A stretch of DNA of 64,000 nt from Morinoia aosen (Eukaryota; Arthropoda; Malacostraca; Amphipoda; Talitridae): the NCBI GenBank assembly GCA_030386875.1, contig CM059568.1:30870120-30934119 (forward strand), given 5' to 3'. Shown one piece after another: positions 22,797 through 34,844 of the stretch. The stretch's first letter is position 1, and each line of letters begins with the position of its first letter. The notes under the pieces are model-generated. The model did not search any database and was not told the DNA's origin. It saw only the letters and a program-made list of their open reading frames with translations. The position numbers were made by a program, and so were the translations under genes.

Positions 22797-23919
22797 GGTG
22801 AATATGCAGTTTAGGGGATCCACCAAAATTAAGAATTTTATCCTAAAGAATCAGAAAAGGAACCCATTGAAGAACGTTTTACATGAATGACATTCTGCTC
22901 ACTGATGCATTATTTTTGAATTATTCAACTTTGAAGTTGGCTTTCGCGCACCAAAGGACAGGATGTTCCAACAACGCAGCAAGCGCGCAGCAAGCGCGCG
23001 CCAAGCGGAATTTAATTGATAATGGAAGCTAACTCTCTATTACAAACGTAAACAGGTTGGGTCGTGAGGGGAAGCCACAGTTCTTCTAGTGAAAATTATA
23101 AATAAAGGCTCTAACCGACCCATTAGGATGACGTCCGCAATTGTGCTTACATCAGCTCCAAGATGGCGGCCACCCAGTACGGTTGCCGACATCTTGGAGC
23201 TGATGTAAACACAATTGCGGACGTCACCCTGATGGGTAGGTTAGAACCTTCATTTATAATTTCCACTAGAAGAATTGTGGCTCCTCCTCACGTGCCATCC
23301 TGTTTACGCTTGCAATAGGGGATTAGCTTCTGTTCTTAATTAAATTTTGCTTGGTGCACTCGCTTCCTTTGACACGCATGAGCCAACTTCAAAGTTGAAT
23401 AATTCAAAAATAACGCATCAGAGCGCAGAATGTCATTCTTGTAAAACGTTCTTAAATGGGTTCTTTTAGTGGTTCTTTGGGATAAAATTTGGTTAATGTG
23501 AAGGAGATGCAATTAATCGATTTTCAAAATTTTGTTGCCTGCATCATGGTAATTATATCAAAATAAGCAACTTTTTTTCTATGCAGTTTTTGGGGCAAAT
23601 GAGTATTTAATGAGTTATAGCGGTATGTTAATTTTCGTCTTTCATGAATGCGATGGAATAAACATCTACTTATCGATTTCAGAATTTTTGTTGCTTGAAT
23701 CATGATAATAACATTGAAATAAACTACTTTTCTTTGATACACTTTTTGCGGAACATAAGTATTTAACGAGGTATAGCGGTAGGTTAGGTTTCGTCTTCGA
23801 TGATGAGCACCCTGGACGCGAGACGGCATTGCAGTGTTGCCGTCCGACGCTTGGCTTGAATCACTTGCCGCTTCAAACACTGGAGTTGCTGTAAGTAATT
23901 TACTGCTATAACTTGTTAA

Positions 23920-24140
23920 CACGTTAACCGTCACGGGTTAAACTTAAGTTCAATATTCAACTAAAATTTAGAGTCAATTGCAGTAAGCAAATTTGAAAAT
24001 AGCAAACATTATGTGGATCGGGCCCTAACGTAGCTTTGATTAAGAATTTATAAAAATATAGTTTGAGACTTCGGGTTGGTCTACAGCATTATGAAAATTC
24101 CCTCCGTGTACCACCGGTGGTGCACGTGACGGTTAACGTG
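23920..24140. mobile_element. TTAA-flanked MITE, ~221 bp, best copy
   Basis: TTAA at 23916-23919 and 24141-24144 flanks CACGTTAACCGTCACG and its inverse CGTGACGGTTAACGTG. It is the clearest member of the family at 12144-12358 and 10835-11058. Confidence 0.75.
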
Positions 24141-24540
24141 TTAAATATTCAATTGCTCAAAAAGTGCATTGATAAAAAGTTGTTCATTTTGATGTAATTG
24201 ATATGTTTTCGGCAACACAGTTTCAATAATCGATTAGTTGCATCCCCTTCACATTAACCTAAAGTTCTCAAGGTAAATCTGAAGGATATGTCAGTTATCA
24301 ATTTTGTAAATTTCGATGCTTAAGCATAGTTAATTAGATCGAACTAAACAAGTTTTCTTCTATGCACTTTCCGTCTCAAATGAGTATTTTATTAGTTATA
24401 GCGGTAAATGACTTACCGCAACTCCAGTGTTTGAAGCGGCAAGTAATTGAAGAAGCACGTCGGACAGCAACACTGCAATGGGCACTCGCTTCCAGCGCGA
24501 TCGTCATCAAAGACGAAACCAAACCTACCGCTATAGAGTA

Positions 24541-24755
24541 ATGTTCAAAAGGCCGGACGGTTCGAATCGTCGGTCATTCTTGATTAATTTTAAATTTTTG
24601 CACTTGGTAGCTATCTAAAAACTCAACCATCAAGGCCTGTAGTGGTGTATACTTCTACGCGTCTTATGGGGTGGCTTTTGGATTGCTATCGATCGTCAAA
24701 ATTGAAAATTAACGTAGAATGACCGACGATTCGAACCGTCCGGCCATTCGAACAT
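24541..24755. mobile_element. TA-flanked MITE with ~40-bp inverted repeats
   Basis: The ends are ATGTTCAAAAGGCCGGACGG and its near-inverse (CGAACAT at the right), continuing with 'ttcgaatcgtcggtcattc' on both sides. A TA dinucleotide lies at each edge, as for Tc1/mariner-type MITEs. It is inserted in one subrepeat of the composite foldback element. Confidence 0.7.
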
Positions 24756-25085
24756 TACCCTACCTTGTTAACTACTCATTTCACAAAAAAGTGTATAGAA
24801 GAGAAGTGGTTTATTTCAATGTTATTACCCTGATTCAAGCAACAAAAATTTGAAAATCGATAAGTAGCTGTTTATTCGAGCGCATTCGTCATTAGAGACA
24901 AAACTAAACTTACCGCTATAAATCGTAAAATACTCATTTGAGACTGAAAGTGCATTGATGAAAACTTGATTATTTTGATTCAATTAATTAGGTTCAGGCA
25001 CCAAAAATTGGAAAATCAATAACTGACATATCCTTCAGATTTACCGTTCTAAATTTTGGGGGATCCCCTAAACTGCATATTGACC

Positions 25086-26074
25086 AATTATCTCATTGAA
25101 ACTAGGAATTAATATTTTACATTAACCAGGACAAGATTTACAGAAAGAGAAGACCAAATTACAAAAAATTTTACATAATTTTTATAAGTTAAAAGCATAA
25201 ACTGACACAAAAGCAGAGCCTGTGTTACATCAATATATGTAACATAAATAAAAATATTAGATAAAATCTTGACCATCCTGCAAAAAGCCTATCCAGGATA
25301 ACAGCTTTGCTAGCTTATTAGTTTGCTTGCTACTCCCAGCTCTTCAATAATATATTCCTAACAGAATTAAAATAAACGTGATTTTTAGCAAATATTTCGG
25401 ATAGTAGAAATTTGAGTGACAAAATTTACGATGTGAAATGACAATCATTCATGTCTACAACCAGTGGAATGAAGATAGGTAATTGACCTTGAATCCATGA
25501 GCTGATTTTTTTTTAAATTTGAACACTGGAGTCACACAAAGCACATTTTCGAAGTAATACAGACAATCACTAAACTACATAATTTAAATATAAATAGACA
25601 TCTAAACAAATGTCAAACACGTTCTGAAGACCGAGAATAAATGCGAATACATGTTAGGTAACTCAATAAGACCAAATTATACAGAGAAAGGCATTAAATC
25701 AATATAAAAACACTCCCACTAGCGGACAATTTAATTGGTATAAAATTAAACTACTATCTATAACACAAAAAAAATAATTTTGTCCTATTTAATCTAAATG
25801 ACGAAATAAAAATGAATGGTAAACAGGTTCATGAGGAGCACGAGATCAAAAATGGTGACATGCGGCAATGATTTGTTGACCATTGTGTAATATTCCCTTC
25901 AGAAATGAAAATTTCGTTGAAGTTTGTTTTTAAAACAATATTTGGTATATGATGGAATAGATTGTGTTTTAGCTTCAATACTTGATGAAAAAAACGTGTG
26001 AGTTTATTTTAAAAATGATTTTACTGCAATTTTTTGTAGTTTAAGATGAGATGATTTCAAACTTGCATGCACCC
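25086..26074. other. AT-rich DNA without recognised features
   Basis: No gene, RNA gene or repeat was recognised between the foldback element and the TTAA at 26075. Confidence 0.4.
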
Positions 26075-26369
26075 TTAAGGGGGTCCTCCCGTCAAAATTG
26101 AATTTTGATCCGATTGGTCTGAAATTTGGAAACTATATATAGCACACCATGGAATGGAATGTAGTACTATATGCATGGAATGAGTATAAGGACCAGCAGA
26201 AAAAAGTAAGGTGAATGATTAATGAGGCTAGAGTTAGAGAGGAGAGACACCAAGTTGAAAATCTAAGATAATAATAACAATGAAGGCATCTACGGATGCT
26301 TTATTTCCAATCAAGCCTGATACATATCACCTTGTACATTCGATTTAAAAATGCCTTATAACTAACGCC

Positions 26370-26462
26370 AGGACGCCATGATGCGTTCCCCCGGTGCATC
26401 ATGGCGTTCCCCCCCGGCCAGGACGCCATGATGCGTTCCCCCGCCATGATGCGTTCCCCGGA
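26370..26462. repeat. GC-rich minisatellite
   Basis: The unit 'gacgccatgatgcgttcccc' occurs twice in full, with partial and inverted-looking variants ('ggtgcatcatggcgttcccc') between. It contrasts with the AT-rich surroundings and may lie in the 5' region of the following LINE. Confidence 0.6.
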
Positions 26463-27502
26463 GATTAGACAACGAACTGTCACCGTGGACGCACGCTCCA
26501 TGTTACCGGAGCTAAATTGTTTCAGAATGTGAGGGAAGAAAAACTCCACGAAGTACGAAATTAGAACTGTGTGTCCGTGAATGTGCCGTCTACCTAACTA
26601 AATGGTAAAAGTGAACTTTCTGTGTTTCGGTGATTCAATTATGATCATTTTAACAAGCAGATCAGAGTGGCGAGATGTGAAAACTTAGTGTTGCTCTCGC
26701 AGTGCCGGTGAGGGCAGCGCAAACAAGCTTACCCCTGCCCCCTCCATCCCCCCTCCATCTCCACTCCATCCCTCCAAAACACCTCCACTCTTAACGTGGA
26801 AGAACAAGTGCCGTTATCTCCAGAAACAAAATAGAAAGTGTGCTCTGTCAAACTCGCATCTTTGGAAAATAATGGTGACCATTTTTTGTGAACTATTTTT
26901 GTTACAATAGAGCATGAATGTTGAAAATTTCTAATGTACTCATTCAATTTTTGATTAAAAAAAATTAGCGTACCTCATGTTCTTTTGATGGACAATTTTG
27001 TTTAACTATTGACGTTAAATGTGAGAAGGATAAAAAACTTCTTCTTCTTTGAAGGAAATTTTAAATATAAAAATTAAATAAACTTGATCCAGCAACTTTC
27101 GGAAAAAATTTACCATGTTAAACATAGTAAGCCTGTGTTCACAGACAGAGCATAATTCCACAATGTGAAGTAAACTTGAACAATCCGACGTTTCTCGAAA
27201 AGTTCACCAGAGCAATCTTCTGATGGAAGAGTTGAAGTTCTTTTTCTTCTTTTCTTCTTCTTTTTTTTCTGTTCTCTTTTCTTCCCCAAGCAGGACAGCA
27301 AGCAACGCTGCTCTGCCGACCGCAAGCATCCTGCCCCCTCCTCCTGCTCACACTCTGTCCTCCTCTGTCTTACACCCCAAGCCCCCCCCCCCCCCTTGCT
27401 TTCCTACTGGCAGTCTCTTTTTATCTACCTTTAAAAGGCGAGGTCTTCTACTTTAACCCAATGAACAAATTTTAATTTTTCTTCCTCTCTATCAACGTCA
27501 CA
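26463..27502. other. Probable 5' region of the OTU LINE
   Basis: No open reading frame of note. A pyrimidine tract lies at 27233-27290 and a run of C at 27382-27394, shortly before ORF1. Where the LINE begins cannot be fixed because no target duplication was found. Confidence 0.35.
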
Positions 27503-28369
27503 ATGTATCAATATAGAACTCGTTCAACTACTCGGGCTGTTGCCCCATCTGAAAAAACATCCTCCAGTACAGCTTCGCACGAAAAGCTCAGTAAAAAGCG
27601 TAAAGCACCAGCAATAAAGCGGAAAGGCAGACCTAATAAATCCGCCCCTGTGAATCCATCTGTTCAAGGTCCTCAAAGACTCAAAACGAAAAATGCTTCT
27701 CGGACGTTCGTGAAGTCTGGTATCAGCAAGTGTTTCTCAGCCCCTGAAGCATCACTAATGACTGCAAAATCAGAGTCATCTGACACGGGCGAAAATCTCT
27801 CAGGCGCTGCTTGTAATAATTCAGCTCCCAGTAATAATTCATCTTCTCAAGTTCTGAAACCTGCTACGGGCACACCCGAAGCGAGTTCAAGAAATTCCGT
27901 ACAAGCAGCACTCAACTCTCAACCCCACGCTTTGGACTGTGTCCGAGAAGATTCATCGTCCACAAAGCCGAGAATCTTTAGTGAAGAAGATACGTCCTCA
28001 CTGGCGGAAGCTGCCACAGCACTGCGAGCTCCTTCGTCTCGCCGAAACGATTGCGTCATGGCGACGTCGCCCCTGCCCTGCGTCACTGAGAAAGCTCAAA
28101 ATCGTTCACCGCCGACGGAAACACCAACGTCATCGTTAGAACGCGAAAAAATTTTGGATGTGTGTAACCAGTCAGAGAGTAAAAGGGGTAATTTTAATTA
28201 TAATTTTAATGATAAATTGTGTGTAGACCTTTCAGGTGGCGAAGTTATGTTTGAAAATGCATACGAAGCAGCTAGTACTGGCAGTAAAATACCTCAGAGC
28301 GTAAACTGCGAGGATAACGTAAGATTTTCAGTGGAGAAAAATACAACCAGACCTGTTACCCGCCTTTGA
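27503..28369 (+). CDS. LINE ORF1 protein, basic and Ser/Thr-rich, 288 aa
   Basis: The ATG at 27503 opens a 288-residue frame beginning MYQYRTRSTTRAVAP. Residues ~30-50 are strongly basic (KKRKAPAIKRKGRPNKSAP), suggesting nuclear targeting or nucleic-acid binding; GRP in basic context is AT-hook-like. The rest is low-complexity, rich in Ser, Thr, Asn and Ala. No zinc knuckle, RRM or coiled coil was recognised. LINE ORF1 proteins usually coat the element RNA; that role is inferred from position alone. It ends 22 nt before the next frame, in a different phase. Confidence 0.65.
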   Translation: MYQYRTRSTTRAVAPSEKTSSSTASHEKLSKKRKAPAIKRKGRPNKSAPVNPSVQGPQRLKTKNASRTFVKSGISKCFSAPEASLMTAKSESSDTGENLSGAACNNSAPSNNSSSQVLKPATGTPEASSRNSVQAALNSQPHALDCVREDSSSTKPRIFSEEDTSSLAEAATALRAPSSRRNDCVMATSPLPCVTEKAQNRSPPTETPTSSLEREKILDVCNQSESKRGNFNYNFNDKLCVDLSGGEVMFENAYEAASTGSKIPQSVNCEDNVRFSVEKNTTRPVTRL

Positions 28370-28391
28370 TGGGTACTTACATCCTCTCCAA

Positions 28392-30167
28392 ATGACCAGT
28401 TCCCAAACTATTCACGAAATAAATAACACGCTGTCTCTTACAGCTGCATTTCTCAATAAAGCTTTGAGACAAAATTGTCCCCCAAGCCCAGCGTCGATTT
28501 CTTCCACTGTATCAAATATTCAAGTGATTACAGAACAGCTTTTTGCTTTAAATTATCGTATCAGCGCTCATGATTTTACGCCAGTGGTAGCTGCGAGTAA
28601 CCATCCTTATGCGAAATCCCCTTTAGACACTTTTCTCGTTGGAGACAATAGCCTCACAAAAATCAACAGAGATGACATTGATAGTGCATGCAGGATTCAG
28701 ACCATAACTTCGGAACGTCTAAATGATCTCTATGATGAGATTGAACGCGCACCTCCTTTCAGGAACTATATAATTAGTTTCAAAGGTTTGAGCCTCTCGT
28801 CCCAAAATCTCACGAAATTAAAAAATTTGATCATGACAAAGAATCTTCTTTCTCGTATTTATGTGGTGAGTGGCTGCAGTGGGCAGCAATTGTACATGGC
28901 ATCGAGCCTGTGCAGAAAAATTGGTCTTAAACTGATTCCGCTGCGAGCAAATGTAAAAACCGGTCCTGTTGATGAAGCTTACAACAATGTCCGCACTTGG
29001 CCCGTTACGCGAGAAGACACGCATCATTTTCTCCAACAAATTGCTCTAAAATCACCTTTGAGACTAACTTCACATTTTATCTCCTGTGTCAGCAACTCCC
29101 ATAATCTGAATGAAGAAATTAAATACTCTAATGCTTATTCAGAAAAGCAATATAAGTTGAATGATTGTTCTAAGTTGACCGCCTATCCACGTGAAACCTC
29201 CAGCAGCATAAACCGATGTTTGCCTTCATATAACAAACCCTCTCCTCCCCTCTCCTCCCGATGTTTGCCCTCATATAACAACCCCTCTCCTGCATCCGCC
29301 ACAAACAACTGCGGAGTGCCTACAAAAAATAGGTTTTCATTGCTATCCAATGCTGATGAAGAGGATGAAAAGCCCCTCTCAGACACGAGTATAAATCAAC
29401 ATCCAATCACATACTCGGAAGCAGTGAAATCAATAGGAAGAGAGAAATCGCTGCAAAATTGCAGTCGACAATCGATGGAAAATCCACTACCCAACGGTAT
29501 GCACAATCATCACCAGAAAAATATAATTGACACGAGCATTTCTCAGTTCTCTGCAAATCCCCATACGAGAAATCACCACAGAACAGGAATTCAGAGCCAG
29601 AAAAACGTAAATTCCCCGCACCTCTCAGAACCTCTTAATGATGAAAAAAGTGCGAAAAAAAACGTCTCCAGCCCCATTTATGAACGCATGAATTCCACAA
29701 TGGATGAATTGAAACGATCATGGAACATAAAACTGATTCCCACCAAAGCCGATGGACACTGCCTCCTCCACGCAGTAGCTCATCTACTTACAAAACAACC
29801 AGCATCAAAATGGAATTACAATTCCCTAAAGGCTGCAATCAAAACAGAGAGTAAAGCAAACTACAGCACATATGCTAAGTTTTTTGACAAGAACAGTGGC
29901 GACATGCAAAACCTCATAGATAATTACATTGACGAAAAACATTTTGACCAAGCTGCTGTAGACCTTATACCACTAATCATTTCAAATGTGACAGGCCAAA
30001 AACTTCTCGTCCTGGATGAAAAAGATCATTGTGTTTTGAAAATATCAGTCGTTCCCATTTCAGAGTTATCAAATAATAACCCTCCACTACTGCTCCATCG
30101 TAAAAACGATCACTACAGTGCTCTTGTCACACAAGGCAAAAATCAGACCGGGTTTACCTCATCTTGA
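28392..30167 (+). CDS. OTU-like cysteine protease part of LINE ORF2
   Basis: The frame starts at ATG 28392 and reaches a TGA at 30165-30167. Its first ~440 residues are of unknown type, Ser/Asn-rich towards the end. Residues ~440-585 form an OTU (ovarian tumour) domain: ADGHCLLHAVAHLL holds the Asp and catalytic Cys (C457), and KNDHYSALV holds the catalytic His (H574). OTU enzymes remove ubiquitin. In an element they might protect its proteins or help the complex in the nucleus; this is inference. The frame is the same as the endonuclease-RT frame that follows, with only this TGA between them. Confidence 0.8.
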   Translation: MTSSQTIHEINNTLSLTAAFLNKALRQNCPPSPASISSTVSNIQVITEQLFALNYRISAHDFTPVVAASNHPYAKSPLDTFLVGDNSLTKINRDDIDSACRIQTITSERLNDLYDEIERAPPFRNYIISFKGLSLSSQNLTKLKNLIMTKNLLSRIYVVSGCSGQQLYMASSLCRKIGLKLIPLRANVKTGPVDEAYNNVRTWPVTREDTHHFLQQIALKSPLRLTSHFISCVSNSHNLNEEIKYSNAYSEKQYKLNDCSKLTAYPRETSSSINRCLPSYNKPSPPLSSRCLPSYNNPSPASATNNCGVPTKNRFSLLSNADEEDEKPLSDTSINQHPITYSEAVKSIGREKSLQNCSRQSMENPLPNGMHNHHQKNIIDTSISQFSANPHTRNHHRTGIQSQKNVNSPHLSEPLNDEKSAKKNVSSPIYERMNSTMDELKRSWNIKLIPTKADGHCLLHAVAHLLTKQPASKWNYNSLKAAIKTESKANYSTYAKFFDKNSGDMQNLIDNYIDEKHFDQAAVDLIPLIISNVTGQKLLVLDEKDHCVLKISVVPISELSNNNPPLLLHRKNDHYSALVTQGKNQTGFTSS

Positions 30168-33134
30168 CAAAGTGCCGCTGCCCAGCCAAATAGTAGACTT
30201 TCTTACATAGCAGATGCTGGGCCAAACACCCTGGGCAACTTAGACAAAATCGATAAATACCCTGAACGATCCCATCGAGATAGTAACCTCGCTACCTTTA
30301 AAAAGAGTGCTAATATAGGTAAAATCAAAATCAAGCATGTAAATGCTCGAAGCCTGAATGGTAAATTGGATGAAATCAGAGTAATGTTGGTCACTGAAAA
30401 AATTGACATTTTGTGTGTCTCAGAAACATGGTTTGATTCACGAACCCAAAGTTCATTTTTTAACATTCCTGATTACGTGTTGTACCGCTACGATGGCGCT
30501 AAAACCAGCCGAGGTAGTGGATCTTGTATTTTTGTGAAAGAAATGTACTCAACATCTTCACTACTAGTGAATAAAGTTTGCGAAGGCATTGAAATGGTTT
30601 GGTTAGAAGTGCAAATAAATAAACACAAATCAATAATCATTGGCAGCCTTTACCGGCACCCATCGTCTCCCCTAAATCGAACACTAGATTTCATTGAGGA
30701 AACCTTCAAAGAAATCCTTCAGGCAAAAAAATCATTCTTTGCTTTCGGAGATTTCAATGTTGACCTAACGGACAAAAACAATCAGCTAAGCAAACTATTG
30801 TATAAACTAAGCTTATCACAAATGGTCAAAGAACCGACTCGCATCACTAAAATCTCTGCAACTCTCCTCGATCTAGCAATCACAAATAATCCCACCGCAA
30901 TACTTAGTACAGTAATATCACCTTCTATTTCCGATCACCACTCTATAGAATGTGAAATTAATATTGCGAAGGAAAGACAAAAATACCACTTAATGACCTA
31001 TCGCTCGAAAAGGCACTATTCAGCAGAACTATTTCAAGAAAAACTACTCGATAGGTCTACCGAATTCCAGAAAATGATGCAATCTGACGATGTTGATATA
31101 CAAGTGTCAATTTTCAACGAGAACTTCACAGCAGCTCTCGACGAATGTGCACCTTACGTCACCAAAAAAACCAAGCCAAAACGAACTGTTTGGATCACTG
31201 ACGAAGTTAAAGAGATGAGCAGAATAAAGAAAGCTAACTTGCGAGAGTACAAAAACAATAGATCAAACAGTACCTTATACAAGAGATATAAAGAACACGA
31301 AAAGATTCTTCGAAAGAAAATCACTGAAGCGAAACAAACTCACTTCCACCAGGCACTGATAACGGCTAAAAATAACCCGAAGCGAACTTGGGAAATCATT
31401 AGTGAGGTAGCCCCATATAAAAATTTAGATCGCATAAGTAATTTTGAAAATCCCTTGGCAACAGCCACGGATTTCAACACATTCTTTTCAAAAGTAGGGG
31501 CTCAAGTTTTCAGTGAGGTGTGTACCAATCGAGATGAAACGACAATTGAAAATTCATGCCCCACTGCACCCTCGAGGACTGATGTCAAGTGGAGACCACG
31601 CCCTGTCGATTTACCAGAGTTACGAAACATCTTATACTCACTAAAAAACACAAAGGCAGTTGGACATGATGGTATCAGTCTTCAATATATCAAAGACAGT
31701 TTCCCTGTTACAGCACCATGGATTCGTCTGATAATTAATACATCAATAGTAACCAACACGTTTCCAAACCAATGGAAACACTCCATTATTAGACCGTTGC
31801 ACAAAAGTGGTGACCTAAATACAGCATCAAACTACAGGCCCATCAGTCTTTTGCCTGTCATGTCCAAACTATTGGAGAAAGTGGTGACAAATCAACTGTC
31901 ATTTCACCTGGACGAGTCAAATCTACTCCACCAAAATCAATATGCCTATAGAAGAAATACTAGCACCCAAGACGCTCTGCTCAATATATCTGAAAAAATA
32001 TACAGTGACATCGATCAAAAGAATGTAACACTCTTGCTGCTACTTGATCTCTCTAAGGCGTTCGATAGCGTCGAACATGAAAGACTTCTACGTAAAATAC
32101 TGAACTTGGGAATAGACACGCAATGGTTTGAAAGTTACTTGTCAAATCGATCTCATGCAGTCCGCATAGAAAACAAATTGTCCCCATTCATTCAAAACAA
32201 TTTTGGTGTTCCCCAAGGATCCATTCTTGGTCCGCTACTCTTTTCTATTTTCATTAATGATTTCCCTCCAATGCCTTCTAACACACGGATCTCAATGTAT
32301 GCAGATGATGTTCAAATTGCAATAACAAGTTCAGTATCGGAAATACCACAGACGCAAATTAAAGCCGAAACTTTACTGACTAGCCTGAAATCATGGTACG
32401 ACCGAAATGGTCTCAAATTAAATGCTAATAAAACACAATGCATTGTTTTTGGATCCAAAGATGCAATTAAAAAAACTTCAGATCTTACTCTTGCAGTTGG
32501 AAATGATAAAATTAATGCATCAGAAAAAGTTAAAAATCTAGGTATCTGGTTCGATAGAAATATGTCCTTCAAATCTCACGTTGAGACTACTTGCAACAAA
32601 ATCTACGGAACTTTAATGTTTTTTCATCGTATAAAAAGTATGCTAGACGAAAAATCCAGATTATTAGCTATTCAATCCCTTGTGTTATCGCGCATTGACT
32701 ACTGCAGCCTAGTATGGGGAGACTTACCTCAATACCTTCAAAGGGACTTACAAAAATGCATGAATTTTGCAGCCTAAGTGGTATGCAACGGTAATTTCAA
32801 AAGAAGTGATCACGTAACCCCTCTCCTCAATAAACTCGGCTGGATTCCTATCCAAGAAAGGCTCCTCTTGCAGAAGGCCCAATACGTATTCTCCTCGTTA
32901 TATCTTCCTCAGAGCAATGCTGAGATAGTGCGTTTCCATCCACCCACTGTAACCAATCAAAAACCGAACAGAAACAATAATGTCTTAGTCAACTATCGTT
33001 CATCTCACTTAGGGCAGAAGGCTCTGTCCATATCAGGCGCCTTACTGTGGAACAAACTTCCCCTGAATATCAAAGTCCCTCAAAGACCTAGAGAATTTAA
33101 AGCCAAAATAACTCGTCATCTTGTGTCTCAATAA
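30168..33134 (+). pseudogene. LINE endonuclease and reverse transcriptase (ORF2, continued)
   Basis: In the same frame as the OTU part, the APE-type endonuclease begins at VNARSLNGK (near 30335). It continues through VSETWF, FGDFNVDL and SDHHSIECE, then to the RT with LLLDLSKAFDSVEHE, FGVPQGSILGPLLF and catalytic YADD (32298-32309). A TAA at 32775-32777 interrupts the frame; the C-terminal part (LGWIPIQERLLLQKAQYVF) runs on to the stop at 33132-33134. The first in-frame ATG after the TGA is at 30384, inside the endonuclease and past its catalytic Asn. The domain therefore depends on translation arriving from upstream. The type fits CR1/L2 elements. As it stands this copy makes no full-length enzyme unless stops are read through. 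Confidence 0.85.
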
Positions 33135-33970
33135 TAATTTTTAGTTACAGAACATACTGAATGAGTTCTGACGAATCTCATTTGCCTGGTATCTCCATTG
33201 CTGAACAATCTCCCTCGCTCATTGTTTTATAATTCAAGACATCACACAACAGTTTGGAAGTATGCGTAGGTATTATGATTTGACCGCCTATACGTTGTCA
33301 TTTGCAAACATGGTACCTATGTGTGTGTGTGTTTATCAATTGCAGACATTCTGCACCATATTACAAAGATAATGTGTTTTTTTTTCTAATTTGAAATTGT
33401 AAAGCATCCATGTAAAAAAAATTAAAAATAAATTCGTTGTGTGATCATCCATTTATACTGCAGTAATATGCTGATTCTGCTTATAGTTATATGCTTATAA
33501 TAATGTGATACCTATGTTTGTTCATGAATTGCCGACAATTTGCGCCATATTTCAAAGATAATGTGATTTGTTTTCTAATATGAAACCTTTATAGGACATT
33601 AATGTTTTCTTTCTTATCCACGTCCCACAATCGATTTCATGTTTCTGACTTAAGTAGACTGTCTTGTGCCACTATTTTTAGTACTAAATTTTATAAAATT
33701 CATGCTATAATAAAAGATATTTTTTCTGTTCCCCTCGATTGGAATTCTGGTTTATAATGGCTAGTTTATGCTGATATTTGCGCACATGCTTACTTGTATA
33801 TATGTGTACGTATGCACGCTATGCGTATGACACTCTGTAGAATGCGTATGTATTGCCTCGATGCATAGAAATGCATTTGTGTATGCTTACGAGTTTGGTG
33901 TAAGTATGTGCGTGGGTATGTCTGTGCATGCGTATGTATATATATCTACATGTATACGTGCACATATGTG
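33135..33970 (+). other. 3' UTR of the OTU LINE, first part
   Basis: Noncoding and AT-rich. Weak copies of the 3' tandem unit can be seen around 33400-33450 and 33555-33590 ('taaagcat', 'gatcatccattta'). Confidence 0.5.
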
Positions 33971-34794
33971 TGTACTAAACTGACAACTAGCATTTTACTA
34001 GAGAAAATGGTCTTTTTTCTGTGCACTCTCAACTTGTAACATTACCTAACTCGTCATCTCTTTATTATTGTAAAGCATTCATGTACAAACTATACATTTG
34101 TTCTGCGATCATCCATTATATTTAAATCAAATGCTTATTAACTAATGACCGGTATGATAAAATTGTTGAATCAGAAATACAAAACTTATAATCTTCTTGG
34201 TCCTCATGCTTATGTGTACATATATGTGTATATATTCACATGTATGTGTGCACATATGTGTGTACTAGACTGACAACTAGCATTTTACTAGAGATAATGG
34301 TCATTTTCTGTTCACTCTCAACTTGTAACATTACCTAACTCGTCATCTCTTTATTATTGTAAAGCATTCATGTACAAACTATACATTTGTTCTGCGATCA
34401 TCCATTATATTTAAATAAAATGCTTATTAACTAATGACCGGTATGTTAAAATTGTTGAATCAGAAATACAAAACTTATAATCTTCTTGGTCCTCATGCTT
34501 ATGTGTACATATATGTGTTTATATTCACATGTATGTGTGCACATATGTGTGTACTAGACTGACAACTAGCATTTTACTAGAGATAATGGTAATTTTCTGT
34601 TCACTCTCAACTTGTAACATTACCTAACTCGTCATCTCTTTATTATTGTAAAGCATTCATGTACAACTTATACATTTGTTGTGCGATCATCCATTTATAT
34701 TTGAATAAAATACTTATTAACTAACGACCGTTATGTTAAAATTGTTGAATTAGAAATTCAAAACTTATAATCTTCTTGGTCCTCATGCTTATGC

Positions 34795-34798
<4 letters not shown>
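33971..34798. repeat. ~290-bp tandem repeats in LINE 3' UTR, about three units
   Basis: Units start at 33971, 34261 and 34550 (periods 290 and 289 bp), each beginning 'tgtacta(a/g)actgacaac' and containing 'tcaacttgtaacattaccta'. Units 1 and 2 differ at a handful of positions; unit 3 has a few more changes and runs into an AT microsatellite. Confidence 0.85.

Positions 34799-34842
<44 letters not shown>
34799..34842. repeat. (AT)n microsatellite
   Basis: About 22 uninterrupted AT units at the end of the third tandem unit. Confidence 0.95.

Positions 34843-34844
<2 letters not shown>

Larger units (their letters stand above)
22797..25085. mobile_element. 2.3-kb composite foldback element
   Basis: The ends are inverted repeats of ~39 bp sharing 'atatgcagtttaggggatcc'. 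Inside there are two palindromes. The first (about 22815-23155 against 23180-23505) is centred near 23165, where 'agctccaagatg' meets its inverse. The second zone (23505-25020) holds six ~100-150-bp subrepeats in mixed orientation, each with a form of 'caaatgagtattta' or 'ttatagcggta'. Two MITEs are inserted in it. No coding sequence is credible. Its terminal sequence also appears at the foldbacks near 11720 and 22580. Confidence 0.6.

Noticed and set aside
27223-27456. 77-residue open frame with Phe and Pro runs
   Set aside because: It translates a pyrimidine tract and a C run in the LINE 5' region; there is no domain and no better candidate start.
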